A stretch of DNA of 35,318 nt from Phascolarctobacterium sp. (GTDB lineage Bacteria > Bacillota > Negativicutes > Acidaminococcales > Acidaminococcaceae). This document shows positions 22,087 to 30,690 of this stretch, one piece after another. Made by a program: the position numbers and the translations under genes. How positions within the stretch are numbered: position 1 is the stretch's first letter; the number at the start of each line of letters is the position of its first letter. The stretch lies in assembly GCA_017467905.1 (NCBI GenBank), contig JAFUKD010000026.1, positions 1-35,318 on the forward strand. The letters are read 5' to 3'. Below the pieces are notes generated by a model, which was not told where the DNA came from, made no database searches, and saw nothing but the letters and a program-made list of their open reading frames with translations.

Positions 22087-23286
22087 TTATTCATCTTTAA
22101 AAATTTTATCAAGCACTTTACCCATTCTAGTAATCATTGGAACCACCAATGCATTACCCATACAGAAATACCTAAATTTTTCTGGCATCCCCGTATTTGT
22201 CCAATCATCTTCAAAACCTTGTAATCTTTCGGTTTCAACAGGAGTAAGTAATCTTAAACTTTTAGTTTGCGGATCTTCAATAACATGAGTACTTCTATTC
22301 AAACTAGATTCAGAAGTCAACATTGTTCTTGAAGGCATATCTAGTGCATCAGGAAAAGCAATTGCCCCTTCACTAAAAGTATATTGATGCCCATTTTTCG
22401 CTGTACGTAAAATTTTCTTCGCACCCTTTAGGTACTGCCATTTATCAAGATTTTCACCAAGATAATATTTTTCGTCAACGTCTTTTTCTATAATTTCTTG
22501 CAAGGGTATAGCTTGTTCTTCTACAGGGACAACTTTTGTTGTATAAACTACACCATTATGCATATAACCAGCATTAGCAAACTCGAACTTAAAGGTTTCA
22601 GAAACAGAATGTATGTCACGATAATCGATAAGACACTTATCAATATCACCAACAGGTTCTACAATAAATGTTTTTGCAAAAAAACCTTCTGTATCAAAAA
22701 TTTCTCTAGCAGAGTTTTCCCCTTGACAAATTCCCCATCTGGTATTGTTCTTATACGCAAAAATAAAAGTTCTTCTTCTTCGTTGTGCAGCACCATACTC
22801 AGCAGCGTTAACTACCCGCCATTCAACAGAATAATTCAAGTTTGCCAAGCAAGCTAACATTACACCAAAATCTCTGCCTCTTTGTTTTGCAGGAGATTTT
22901 AATAATCTATCTACATTTTCAAGCAATACAAACGGAGTGTTATGGACTTGCAATGTATCTCTAATTTGCCACCAAAGAACACCTTTCTTACCGTCAATAC
23001 CATCTGCACCCGGTAAAGGTCTAGCAACAGAATAATCTTGGCAAGGAAAACCACCAACAAGTAAATTATGTTTAGGAATATCTTTTTTATCAACAAGTGC
23101 AATATCAATTCCCGTATTTGCATCTATATCTTCCCAATGAGCAACGTAGCAGTCGTGTGCCCATTGTTTTGTTTTTCCAGGCTCCCACTGTGAAAACCAA
23201 ACTGTCTTCCAGTCAGATGATGATTTTTCTAATCCAAGTCGAAATCCTCCTACTCCTGCGAACAATTCGCAAACAGTCTGTTCCAT
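22087..23286 (-). CDS. DNA (cytosine-5)-methyltransferase, type II
   Basis: This 399-residue enzyme has the ordered C5-MTase motifs: I (ELFAGVGGFRLGLE, about 7-20), IV with the catalytic cysteine (GGFPCQDYS, Cys82), VI (LLENVDRLL, Glu123), VIII (AAQRRRRTFIFAY), a target-recognition stretch (about 210-320), then IX and X (RLLTPVETERLQGF, FCMGNALVVP). ATG 23284-23286 follows AGGGG at 7 bases; the preceding GTG is closer to the ribosome site. The neighbouring nuclease is Sau3AI-like, so the likely target is GATC (cytosine methylation); that is inference. It has its own promoter, whose -35 box contains GATC. Confidence 0.93.
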   Translation of the reverse strand: MEQTVCELFAGVGGFRLGLEKSSSDWKTVWFSQWEPGKTKQWAHDCYVAHWEDIDANTGIDIALVDKKDIPKHNLLVGGFPCQDYSVARPLPGADGIDGKKGVLWWQIRDTLQVHNTPFVLLENVDRLLKSPAKQRGRDFGVMLACLANLNYSVEWRVVNAAEYGAAQRRRRTFIFAYKNNTRWGICQGENSAREIFDTEGFFAKTFIVEPVGDIDKCLIDYRDIHSVSETFKFEFANAGYMHNGVVYTTKVVPVEEQAIPLQEIIEKDVDEKYYLGENLDKWQYLKGAKKILRTAKNGHQYTFSEGAIAFPDALDMPSRTMLTSESSLNRSTHVIEDPQTKSLRLLTPVETERLQGFEDDWTNTGMPEKFRYFCMGNALVVPMITRMGKVLDKIFKDE

Positions 23287-23316
23287 CACAGCACCCCTTT
23301 CATAAATTACTCTGTT

Positions 23317-23345
23317 ATTATAACAAAAATACCACTGTTGATCAA
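23317..23345 (-). promoter_or_regulatory. Methyltransferase promoter with a GATC inside the -35 box
   Basis: On the minus strand TTGATC (23340-23345), a 17-base spacer and TATAAT (23317-23322, preceded by TGT, an extended -10) form a strong promoter between the nuclease stop and the methyltransferase start. The -35 lies in the palindrome TTGATCAA (23338-23345). If the enzyme modifies GATC, it would methylate its own promoter. Confidence 0.65.
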
Positions 23346-23349
23346 GAGA

Positions 23350-24840
23350 TTATTTTGTCAAACTCTTTTCTAGTATAGAAAGAACATAGTCATTATTTAA
23401 CCAAAAACTTTGCTTTGTCATCCATCTACCGTCTGGTAATTTGCCAGCATCGGAATAAGTACCACTCCCACAAACTTCACCATCTTCTAAAACATAAAAA
23501 GATTTTTGAGAATGAGGTCTTATATGAATTATCTTATTATCCTTTTTCTTGGGTAAATTATTCTCAATTACAAAACCATTTTTCCGTTGTTTCTTACGTA
23601 GTACTAATCCATTAGCAATAGTTTCTTTTATTTTGTTCCAACCTTCTTGGACTTCAACATTCAAATCGTTATAAGGCATATTCCACAATTGGCAACCTTT
23701 CAAAACATAATGACTGACTTCTTGTTGGTAAACGACAAATAAAAATTTTGTTTCAGAAAGATATTCATACAAAGAAGAGTCTTCCCAATCTTCACTAACC
23801 AATTGTTGGAAAGATAAAGGAGGTAATGGACTACTTTCTACCATTTTCCCCGTAGAAGTTAGCCTAATAGCTTTAACGACAATATTTGCCTTTTGGAATT
23901 CTGCCGCTTTAGTTGACTTAATCCCCAACATTCTAAAAACTAAGTCATACCATTGTGCTTTATTGTTGTTATATTCACGTTGGAACAATTCACAAAGTTC
24001 AGCATCGCTTTTTCCAACATAAGCATTAATTTTTTCAGTGATATATTCAGCAAATGTTTTATTTTTAAGAATACTATCATCTTTTATGATAGGCTCGTAT
24101 GTAGTTATATCCTTAACAATATAATCGTTAAGAACGGTTGTCATATAAGAGTTTTTAAAACAAAAAGCTCTCTTTCTTGCTTTAACTTCTGGATTATAAA
24201 ATTGTGGAACAGTACTTTTAGCAGCTGTTGCACCTTTCGTACAAGCCCCCAAGTACATAGTATCACTTTCAGAAAGTTCATGAGCCTTTCCATCTGCAAT
24301 CTTGCTTATTATAGTTTTGTAATCTTCCTCCATAATTTTCAAGTCAGATAAAGGCGGAGTAAATAACTTTACGTAATCAATATGATACAGCAAATTATCA
24401 TCTAAACTCTTATCACGCAAGTAATATACTAATAAAAGAAGTCTACATTTTTCCCAAAGATGAGATTTATAAAACTCTGGTTCCACGGGTTCATTATAAC
24501 TAATCATAGTTAATACCAAACGTTCACCAGCGCGTTTACTACCATCTCTTCTAAGTTCATAAGGAGTTACTTTCAGTTCGACTCCTGCAAACTTAAAATC
24601 CGCAGAAGAATCACTGTTTATATCGTAACCAAAGTAAAGTTGTTCTAAAAGGTTACCTAATCCACCCTTTCGACAAGCATTACCAAATAATTCTACTGCA
24701 TTAGAAGCATCTTGCTTACCAGTTTCAAATGATTCAAAAGCCCAATCAATTACATCCTGAAAAGTGTGTCCTTTTAACCCTTGAGCGTATGCTTCAATAC
24801 TCAAAGGACATTTTTCATCATAATCTCGAAACAATTTCAT
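23350..24840 (-). CDS. Sau3AI/MutH-family type II restriction endonuclease
   Basis: This 496-residue protein is close to the length of Sau3AI. The N-terminal MutH-like domain contains GGLGNLLEQLYFGYDINSDS (about 59-78) and the catalytic triad D-x6-E-x-K in DFKFAGVELKV (Asp81, Glu88, Lys90). The C-terminal half resembles a second, allosteric MutH-like domain in this family, with PLSFQQLVSEDW and a terminal FWLNNDYVL. It should cut unmethylated GATC DNA. ATG 24838-24840 has GGAG about 11 bases upstream, somewhat long. It precedes the methyltransferase gene by 63 bases, and no separate controller-protein gene is visible. Confidence 0.88.
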   Translation of the reverse strand: MKLFRDYDEKCPLSIEAYAQGLKGHTFQDVIDWAFESFETGKQDASNAVELFGNACRKGGLGNLLEQLYFGYDINSDSSADFKFAGVELKVTPYELRRDGSKRAGERLVLTMISYNEPVEPEFYKSHLWEKCRLLLLVYYLRDKSLDDNLLYHIDYVKLFTPPLSDLKIMEEDYKTIISKIADGKAHELSESDTMYLGACTKGATAAKSTVPQFYNPEVKARKRAFCFKNSYMTTVLNDYIVKDITTYEPIIKDDSILKNKTFAEYITEKINAYVGKSDAELCELFQREYNNNKAQWYDLVFRMLGIKSTKAAEFQKANIVVKAIRLTSTGKMVESSPLPPLSFQQLVSEDWEDSSLYEYLSETKFLFVVYQQEVSHYVLKGCQLWNMPYNDLNVEVQEGWNKIKETIANGLVLRKKQRKNGFVIENNLPKKKDNKIIHIRPHSQKSFYVLEDGEVCGSGTYSDAGKLPDGRWMTKQSFWLNNDYVLSILEKSLTK

Positions 24841-24880
24841 TGAAAAACTCACTCCGCTTTCAAACAAGATTTTCCTTTTT

Positions 24881-24889
24881 ATTATACCA
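24881..24889 (-). promoter_or_regulatory. Extended -10 of the restriction nuclease promoter
   Basis: The minus strand reads TGGTATAAT, giving a start near 24874 and a leader of about 34 bases. No good -35 box is visible, so the promoter may depend on an activator or on the palindromes upstream. Confidence 0.5.
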
Positions 24890-24930
24890 TAAATTTTTAT
24901 CACTATATTTATCTAATACAGATAGTTCCT

Positions 24931-25056
24931 CCAAAGTGCAGTTTTTGCACTTTAGAACTTTCTTTTTGCACTTAGATAACCCTAAAGTGCCAATTTGGCA
25001 CTTTGGAACATATTTTTGACACTTTAGAAATCTCAAAGTACCAACTTGATACTTTG
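24931..25056. repeat. 51-bp-period array of AAAGTGC palindromes (about 2.5 units)
   Basis: Three palindromes with 8-base arms and 5-base spacers start at 24933, 24984 and 25035, exactly 51 bases apart: AAAGTGCA/TGCACTTT, AAAGTGCC/GGCACTTT, and AAAGTACC/GATACTTT (one mismatch). After each of the first two, a lone half-site follows, at 24967-24974 and 25018-25025, again 51 bases apart. The array lies about 50-180 bases upstream of the predicted nuclease transcript start. Confidence 0.75.
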
Positions 25057-25141
25057 GAATTAAGTAAAAAACTATTACAACTTTTATCCATTTCACTCTT
25101 ACAAGCGGATAGTTTAGTAATCATTCCTGTACCACTATAAA

Positions 25142-25174
25142 ACAAAAAGCACCAAACCTTTCGGTCTGGCGCTT
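25142..25174 (-). terminator. Terminator of the 128-residue hypothetical gene
   Basis: In the minus-strand RNA AAGCGCCAGACC pairs with GGTTTGGTGCTT through twelve pairs, two of them G-U, closing a GAAA tetraloop (25147-25174), followed by a TTTGTTTT tract. The G-U pairs show that it works in the minus direction. Confidence 0.8.
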
Positions 25175-25192
25175 CAATTTTACCAAATACTT

Positions 25193-25579
25193 TTATGCAC
25201 ATTCACATATCATTTTGTTTACTTCAAGTTCAAACACCTTAGTTACTTGATGCTTTAGCAGTGCAAACAAGGGTAAGTGGTAATAATATAATCTCAACTG
25301 CTCACGTAAAGATGATTTAATACGATTCATTCCTCTTCGGTAATTGAAAATATTAACGATATTTACATACAAAGAATATTTTCCGCTTAATTCATCAAAT
25401 TTAGCCTGCATCAAATCAATCTTATCAACCGGTGCGCTTAACAGCCATTCGATATCGTTCATGTCCTTTAGAAATTCTCTCATGTCATATTCTTCTTTTA
25501 AGACGCACATCCATTCAAAGGCATACTGTAAATTAATGCTGCCATCCTTATTGATTAGTCCGGAATCTGTATAAATCAT
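25193..25579 (-). CDS. Hypothetical protein, 128 residues
   Basis: No family is recognised. The protein is predicted mostly helical, with FEWMCVLKEEYDMREFLKDM in the first third, a middle helix (VDKIDLMQAKFDELSGKY), and an aromatic stretch YYYHLPLFALLKHQVTKVF near the C-terminus. There is no signal peptide. The start is ATG 25577-25579, 7 bases after GGAGG; the in-frame GTG two codons earlier overlaps the ribosome site. A strong terminator follows. It marks the right-hand end of the AT-rich block. Confidence 0.7.
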   Translation of the reverse strand: MIYTDSGLINKDGSINLQYAFEWMCVLKEEYDMREFLKDMNDIEWLLSAPVDKIDLMQAKFDELSGKYSLYVNIVNIFNYRRGMNRIKSSLREQLRLYYYHLPLFALLKHQVTKVFELEVNKMICECA

Positions 25580-25702
25580 GTTCACTCCTCCTTTGCAGAA
25601 TTATGTATGATTGCATCCCATCCCCCAAGATTATAATACCAGTGAACACTATTTTTATTGCAACGTCTCGGTTAAGATTCCTTTAAATTTTTATGACAAA
25701 GA

Positions 25703-25737
25703 AAAAAGCCAGACCTTCCGATCCGGCTTTTTGTTTT
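25703..25737 (-). terminator. Terminator of the 132-residue hypothetical gene
   Basis: AAAAAGCCAGA (25703-25713) pairs with TCCGGCTTTTT (25722-25732); the single non-Watson-Crick pair is G-U in the minus-strand RNA. A T-run follows on the minus strand. It begins a few bases after the stop at 25741. Confidence 0.75.
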
Positions 25738-25740
25738 CGT

Positions 25741-26139
25741 TTAGGATTTAGTATAAATATATTTTTCGATGAACTCAAAAATGTCATCAATAAGTTTCTT
25801 TTGACCTAAAGCGCCAAAGGCCGCAGTAACCATCAGCGGAGCAAAGATTACTGCACCAACAACGCCTGCACCAATTTTGTCAGTCCATTCGCCGCTACCT
25901 ACAGAAACAGTAATGGAATTATCGCCACCAATGATTTGAACTTGGGTTGCCTTGCTCATGCCAGCAAGCTTTTTCCAAGTGCTTTCAGGAGACTTTGCTT
26001 GCAGAAAGTAACCTTCCGGTGTCGGAGTGCCTTCTGCAACCATTTCTTTAACCTCAACCAAATATCTAACAATTGCTTCGCCAACTTGCACAGCATCTAA
26101 ATCCTGGGGAATATGATAAATTTTAGAAGTATCTGCCAT
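25741..26139 (-). CDS. Hypothetical protein with C-terminal hydrophobic segment, 132 residues
   Basis: The N-terminal part (about 1-85) looks like a compact soluble domain (GEAIVRYLVEVKEM, then EGYFLQAKSPESTWKKL and QVQIIGGDNSITVSV). A glycine/alanine-rich hydrophobic stretch follows (GAGVVGAVIFAPLMVTAAFG, about 95-114) that could insert in a membrane, and then a short helix. I do not recognise the family. The second ATG (26137-26139) is 8 bases after AAGGAG and is preferred to the ATG two codons earlier, which is only 2 bases from it. A TATAAT at 26188-26193 (minus) may be its -10. Confidence 0.75.
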   Translation of the reverse strand: MADTSKIYHIPQDLDAVQVGEAIVRYLVEVKEMVAEGTPTPEGYFLQAKSPESTWKKLAGMSKATQVQIIGGDNSITVSVGSGEWTDKIGAGVVGAVIFAPLMVTAAFGALGQKKLIDDIFEFIEKYIYTKS

Positions 26140-26275
26140 AGCCATTTCTCCTTCCATTTATAAAAATCAAAATTACCTACTATATTAATTATATCTGACA
26201 CAGTCCATGGACGCAAGGCAAGCATTGCTAAAAAACAAAATTGCTTCAAGTTTACCGAAATGTCATGTAAATTAT

Positions 26276-26689
26276 CTACACCACCATCATCAGCGTGCCA
26301 ATGCCAATCAATATGCAACCAATAATTGCCTTCATTGTAACAGGTTCGTGCAATACCCAAAAGGCGAGCACGATGGTGAAGATAATGCTTAATTTATCAA
26401 TTGGTACAACCTTAGAAGCCTCGCCAATTTGCAAAGCCTTATAGTAGCACAACCAGGAAGCACCCGTCGCCAAACCTGACAGCACCAAAAAAATCCAGCT
26501 CTTTTGGCTGATGGAGCTAATCCCTCCTTGAGCATTAGTCAGAAAAACCATACCCCAGCTCATGACAACAACAACCATGGTTCTGATAGCAGTTGCCAGA
26601 TTGGAGTTTACTCCTTCAATACCAATCTTTGCCAAAATAGAAGTAAGCGCCGCAAAAATTGCAGATAAGAATGCCAAGACCATCCACAT
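26276..26689 (-). CDS. Single-domain EamA/DMT family transporter
   Basis: This 137-residue membrane protein has four or five hydrophobic helices and the EamA half-domain pattern: N-terminal LAFLSAIFAALTSILAKIG, middle GLATGASWLCYYKALQIGEAS, then VVPIDKLSIIFTIVLAF and a last helix GCILIGIGTLMMV. Typical family members have two such halves; single-domain ones work as dimers. The substrate is unknown, and export of a small metabolite is possible. ATG 26687-26689 follows GGAGG at 9 bases. It is divergent from the potABCD operon. Confidence 0.85.
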   Translation of the reverse strand: MWMVLAFLSAIFAALTSILAKIGIEGVNSNLATAIRTMVVVVMSWGMVFLTNAQGGISSISQKSWIFLVLSGLATGASWLCYYKALQIGEASKVVPIDKLSIIFTIVLAFWVLHEPVTMKAIIGCILIGIGTLMMVV

Positions 26690-26905
26690 AAGACAATTCC
26701 TCCTCCCAAAACAATTATCTTAATACTATAATATTATCTTATATTAAATTTAGCAATTTATTTTTGCAGGTTGGTCTATTTTTTAAGTCGCTTCTTGTTT
26801 TTTCACAAATTCCCTGCAAAAACACGCAAAATCCGTCATATTCTTGCAGATAACGGAAAAAATAGCAAAATCTCTCAAAATACCTCTATTATTTTACTAA
26901 ACTTG

Positions 26906-26933
26906 TTGAATTTTCTTTTGTTTTTGTTATAAT
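26906..26933 (+). promoter_or_regulatory. Predicted sigma-A promoter of potABCD
   Basis: TTGAAT (26906-26911), a 16-base spacer and TATAAT (26928-26933). The leader of about 35 bases can fold two small hairpins (AGTCT/AGACT and GTTG/CAAC), and no strong ribosome site precedes the potA ATG. Confidence 0.6.
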
Positions 26934-26975
26934 TAGTCTATATAAGACTGTAAGAAAGGTTGTGACAACGGTAAG

Positions 26976-27974
26976 ATGAAAGAGATGATCCGTTTACAGG
27001 GAATTTCTAAGAAATTCGGCGATCATATAATTATTCCGTCCATCGATTTAACCATTCACGATGGCGAGTTTATTACGCTGCTGGGGCCTTCCGGTTGCGG
27101 CAAAACTACTCTTTTGCGTATGATAGCAGGTCTGGAACAGCCTACCGATGGCAAAATCTTTTTGGATGATGAGGATGTTACCAAGCTGCCCCCCTATAAA
27201 CGTGACGTAAATATGGTTTTCCAAAATTACGCATTGTTCCCTCACATGACTGTTGAGGAAAATATACATTTCGGTTTAAAAATGAAGAATGTTCCCATGG
27301 ACGAACAAAAGGAACGTGTTGAACAAGTACTCTACCTTACTCAATTAGAAGAGCTACGCAAGCGCCGTCCCCAACAAATGAGTGGCGGTCAGCAGCAACG
27401 TGTTGCCATTGCCCGCGCTTTGGTTAATAATCCTAAAGTTTTGCTGTTGGACGAACCTTTGGGTGCGCTGGACTACCAGCTGCGTAAGAACCTTCAATTA
27501 GAATTAAAGAATCTGCAACGTGGTTTGGGCTTGACCTTTATCTATGTTACTCATGACCAGGAAGAAGCCTTGACTATGAGTGACCGCATTGTCGTTATGA
27601 ATAAGGGTGTTATTGAGCAGGACGATAACCCGGACACCATTTACCACACTCCTAAAACTAAATTCGTTGCCAAATTTATCGGCGAAAGCAATTTCTTTGA
27701 GCATCCTACCGGCGAAACCAGTGTTGTCCGTCCGGAAAAGCTTAACCTTTGCCCCGAAGATGAAGAAAACTTTACTCATCCGGAACCGCAGCTGTATGGT
27801 ACTGTTGTTGATGTTGTTTTCTACGGCACAATCGACAAGGTTTTTGTGCGTTTGGACAATTCTAACCAAACCGTTGTAGCTTACCAATATTTTGACGATG
27901 TTAAACGCTGGCAGCCCGATGAACGCGTTGGCATCTGGTGGCAGCCTCAAGACGAGGTGATTGTACACAAATGA
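26976..27974 (+). CDS. potA: Spermidine/putrescine ABC transporter ATP-binding protein PotA
   Basis: This 332-residue ABC ATPase has Walker A (GPSGCGKTT), Q-loop (QNYALFPHM), signature ([15 protein letters not shown]), Walker B ([11 protein letters not shown]), H-loop (VTHDQEEA) and a C-terminal TOBE-type region (about 235-332). It is the first gene of a classical potABCD order, and together the four genes import polyamines. The ATG at 26976 has only a weak ribosome site; an ATG three codons later is possible. Its TGA overlaps the potB ATG by 4 bases. Confidence 0.95.
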   Translation: MKEMIRLQGISKKFGDHIIIPSIDLTIHDGEFITLLGPSGCGKTTLLRMIAGLEQPTDGKIFLDDEDVTKLPPYKRDVNMVFQNYALFPHMTVEENIHFGLKMKNVPMDEQKERVEQVLYLTQLEELRKRRPQQMSGGQQQRVAIARALVNNPKVLLLDEPLGALDYQLRKNLQLELKNLQRGLGLTFIYVTHDQEEALTMSDRIVVMNKGVIEQDDNPDTIYHTPKTKFVAKFIGESNFFEHPTGETSVVRPEKLNLCPEDEENFTHPEPQLYGTVVDVVFYGTIDKVFVRLDNSNQTVVAYQYFDDVKRWQPDERVGIWWQPQDEVIVHK

Positions 27975-28828
27975 GAAACGGAAAATTGATGGTTGCACCA
28001 ACCGTACTCTGGCTTAGCTTCTTCTTTGTTGTACCGCTGCTGATTGTTGTGGCAGTGTCCTTTGCCAGTCGTACACCTTACGGTCAAGTAATTTTTGACT
28101 GGACCTTGGGCAACTATGCTCGCTTTACTGAAACATTATACCTGTCTATTTTTGCGGATACCCTCATCGTGGCACTCATTACCACGGTTTTGACTATCCT
28201 TTTGGGATACCCCTTAGCATACTTCATCGCCCAGCTTCCTCAAAAATGGCAACAGCCCGGTTTAATTTTGGTGATGATTCCCTTTTGGATTAACTTTTTA
28301 ATACGCTCCTATGCGTGGGTAATTATTTTAAGAACCCAGGGCGTGCTCAATACAATCTTGCTTAAGTTTGGTTTGATTGACCAGCCTCTGCAGATGTTAT
28401 ACAACGAAGTTGCCGTTATGCTTGGTATGGTGTACGCTTTGCTGCCTTTCATGGTTCTTCCTATTTATGTATCCATTGAGCAGTTAGACCACCGTTTACT
28501 GGAAGCTGCTTCTGATTTAGGCGCTTCCCCCTTTACTGCGTTCCGCAAAATTACCCTGCCTTTGACTATGCCCGGTATTGCCGCAGGAACAATTTTAGTA
28601 TTTATTTCTTCCTTGGGTATGTTTGTCGTACCCGACGTAATGGGTGGTGCAAAATCTGCGCTGATTGGTAACTTGATTCAAAACCAATTCCTATCAGCCC
28701 GCGATTGGCCTTTTGGCAGCGCCCTTTCCATTGTACTTGCAGTGCTTTCCTTAGTACTAATCGTACTGTACTACAAGGCACTTTCTTCTCAGCAAGGAGG
28801 TGGTAAAAATGCCAAAGACATGGCGTAG
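27971..28828 (+). CDS. potB: Spermidine/putrescine ABC transporter permease PotB
   Basis: This 285-residue inner-membrane permease has six helices. The EAA loop is near the C-terminal third ([22 protein letters not shown], which contacts PotA). The start ATG 27971 overlaps the potA stop as ATGA, so coupling is likely. The order after the ATPase gene and the sequence type (permease with a long second periplasmic segment) distinguish it from PotC. Confidence 0.94.
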   Translation: MRNGKLMVAPTVLWLSFFFVVPLLIVVAVSFASRTPYGQVIFDWTLGNYARFTETLYLSIFADTLIVALITTVLTILLGYPLAYFIAQLPQKWQQPGLILVMIPFWINFLIRSYAWVIILRTQGVLNTILLKFGLIDQPLQMLYNEVAVMLGMVYALLPFMVLPIYVSIEQLDHRLLEAASDLGASPFTAFRKITLPLTMPGIAAGTILVFISSLGMFVVPDVMGGAKSALIGNLIQNQFLSARDWPFGSALSIVLAVLSLVLIVLYYKALSSQQGGGKNAKDMA

Positions 28829-29603
28829 TCACGTTTTATGCGCGTACGCAATGGCTATCTTGGCCTTTTTGTACCTGCCTCTCTTGATTTTAGCGTTGTA
28901 TTCCTTTAACGAATCTCGCATCAACGCTGTGTGGAGCGGCTTCACCTTTGACTGGTACTTAGCTCTGTTCAAGAACCGTCGCGTGTTGGAAGCTCTTACC
29001 AACAGCTTAATCGTGGCTTTTGCTTCCACTATTGTATCTACCGTACTGGGTACAACCGCGGCAATCGCTCTTAACAAGTATCAATACAAGTATAAATCCG
29101 TAATCAACGGTCTTTTGTACTTGCCCATCCTGATTCCGGAAATTGTTATGGGTCTTTCCTTACTGGTTCTCTTTAGCCAAGCGCATATTCCCCTTGGCAA
29201 AACCTCTTTGATTTTGGCACATATCACTTTCTGCGTATCTTTCGTGGTAATTACGGTTAACGCCCGTCTGGAAGGCATGCGTCCCGAACTGGAACAAGCC
29301 GCAATGGATTTGTACGCTACTCCCTTCCAAACCTTCCGCTATGTTACTCTGCCCTTGGCAATGCCTGGCATAGTTGCCGGCGCGCTAATGGCATTCACCC
29401 TTTCTATTGATGATTTCATCATCAGCTTCTTTGTGGCAGGTCCTAACTCCACAACCCTGCCCCTGTACATTTACGCAATGGTTAAGCGTGGTATTTCCCC
29501 GGAAATCAACGCGCTTTCAACTTTGTTGATGTTGGCAACCATCATCTTGGTTATTATTGCGCAACTGCTCCAACCTCAACATATTTCTAAAAAAGAAGAA
29601 TAA
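28809..29603 (+). CDS. potC: Spermidine/putrescine ABC transporter permease PotC
   Basis: This 264-residue second permease has six helices and its own EAA loop (QAAMDLYATPFQTFRYVTLP). ATG 28809 has AGGAGGTGG upstream and lies 20 bases inside the potB end. The C-terminus carries the typical DDFIISFFVAGP stretch of PotC. It forms the membrane channel with PotB. Confidence 0.94.
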   Translation: MPKTWRSHVLCAYAMAILAFLYLPLLILALYSFNESRINAVWSGFTFDWYLALFKNRRVLEALTNSLIVAFASTIVSTVLGTTAAIALNKYQYKYKSVINGLLYLPILIPEIVMGLSLLVLFSQAHIPLGKTSLILAHITFCVSFVVITVNARLEGMRPELEQAAMDLYATPFQTFRYVTLPLAMPGIVAGALMAFTLSIDDFIISFFVAGPNSTTLPLYIYAMVKRGISPEINALSTLLMLATIILVIIAQLLQPQHISKKEE

Positions 29604-29622
29604 TCTTGAATGGAGGTCTGAA

Positions 29623-30681
29623 ATGAAAAAATTACTCTCTCTTCTCATCGCTTTGGTAGCATTCGCTATCGTTGGCTGTGGTGGCGGCGACAAAAAATCT
29701 GACGGCAAAGGTGAACCGCAGGTTTTAAATTTATTCAGTTGGGCCGACAACATTGACCCCGCAGTTATCGAAAGGTTTGAAAAAGAAAATAACTGCAAGG
29801 TAAACTATGACGTATTCGCTAACAACGAAGAGCTGTTGGCAAAAATACAAGCAGGCGGCGCCCAGTACGATGTTATCCAACCTTCTGACTACATGGTTGC
29901 AACTATGTTGAAGCTTGGTATGCTGGAAGAGCTTAATCTGGCAAATATCCCCAACGCTAAAAACATCGTCAGCAATTTGCAGGCTCCTGCCTATGACCCC
30001 ACCGGCAAGCACAGCGTTGTTTACACTTGGGGTATGACCGGTATCGTTTACAACAAAAAGTACATTAAAGAAGCTCCCACTTCCTGGAACGATTTGTGGA
30101 AGGACGAATACAAGGGTCGCATTATTCTTTTGAACGACAACCGCGAAGTTATCGGTATGGCTCTGAAAAAGAATGGTCATTCCAACAACAGCTTGAACCC
30201 CCAAGAGGTTGAAGCAGCTGTTAAAGATTTGAAACAGCTTGCTCCCAACGTGCTTGCCTTTGACACTGATACCATTAAACAAAAATTCATCGCAGAAGAA
30301 GCTTGGATTGGTACCATGTGGACCGGTGACGCAAGCTACACCTACAAGGATAACAAGGACATTGGCTTTGTAATTCCCAAGGAAGGTGCAACAATTTGGG
30401 CAGACACCTTTGCCATTCCCAAAGGTGCTCCTCATAAAGAGCTGGCTGAGAAATTCATCAACTTTATGTATGACCCGAAGGTTAGCGCACAAAACTACGA
30501 ATACATTGGCTACAATGACCCCAACGAAAAAGCTGCTGAATTCCACAGCGAAGAATTTAAAAATGACCCGATGCTGAAAATTGGTCGCGAGAACATCGAC
30601 AAAGGCGAATGGCTTACCGATATTGGCGAAGCGCTCACCATGTACGACCGTTACTGGACCGAACTGAAAACCGGCAAATAA
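29623..30681 (+). CDS. potD: Spermidine/putrescine-binding lipoprotein PotD
   Basis: This is a 352-residue substrate-binding protein. The lipoprotein signal is clear: MKK, a hydrophobic stretch, then IVGC with the lipidated Cys near residue 19. The mature part begins with a Gly/Lys-rich linker, followed by LNLFSWADNIDPAVIERFE, the hallmark N-terminus of PotD/PotF-type proteins. Aromatic and acidic polyamine-site residues are plausible in TWGMTGIVYN and MWTGDASY. ATG 29623 follows GGAGG at 7 bases. A lipid-anchored binding protein fits a diderm Firmicute. The operon ends at the terminator just after it. Confidence 0.95.
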   Translation: MKKLLSLLIALVAFAIVGCGGGDKKSDGKGEPQVLNLFSWADNIDPAVIERFEKENNCKVNYDVFANNEELLAKIQAGGAQYDVIQPSDYMVATMLKLGMLEELNLANIPNAKNIVSNLQAPAYDPTGKHSVVYTWGMTGIVYNKKYIKEAPTSWNDLWKDEYKGRIILLNDNREVIGMALKKNGHSNNSLNPQEVEAAVKDLKQLAPNVLAFDTDTIKQKFIAEEAWIGTMWTGDASYTYKDNKDIGFVIPKEGATIWADTFAIPKGAPHKELAEKFINFMYDPKVSAQNYEYIGYNDPNEKAAEFHSEEFKNDPMLKIGRENIDKGEWLTDIGEALTMYDRYWTELKTGK

Positions 30682-30690
30682 AAAGCAACT

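Larger units (their letters stand above)
24841..25146. other. Gene-free stretch upstream of the restriction nuclease gene
   Basis: From left to right it holds the nuclease leader, an extended -10 (TGGTATAAT on the minus strand, 24881-24889) and the 51-bp-period palindrome array (about 24926-25060). The last part, to 25146, has no visible structure. Open frames through the array exist only because the 51-base period is a multiple of three; they lack ribosome sites. Confidence 0.65.

Noticed and set aside
24931-25056. CRISPR array
   Set aside because: Units are contiguous, diverged and palindromic, there are no unique spacers, and no cas genes are present.
24860-25202. Cys/Lys-rich repeat frames through the 51-bp array
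   Set aside because: The repeats stay in frame only because 51 is a multiple of three. There is no start with a ribosome site, and the dyad symmetry is the better explanation.
18500-25600. Prophage
   Set aside because: No integrase, terminase, portal, capsid, tail or lysis gene is visible. The block holds only toxin-like, small accessory and restriction genes.
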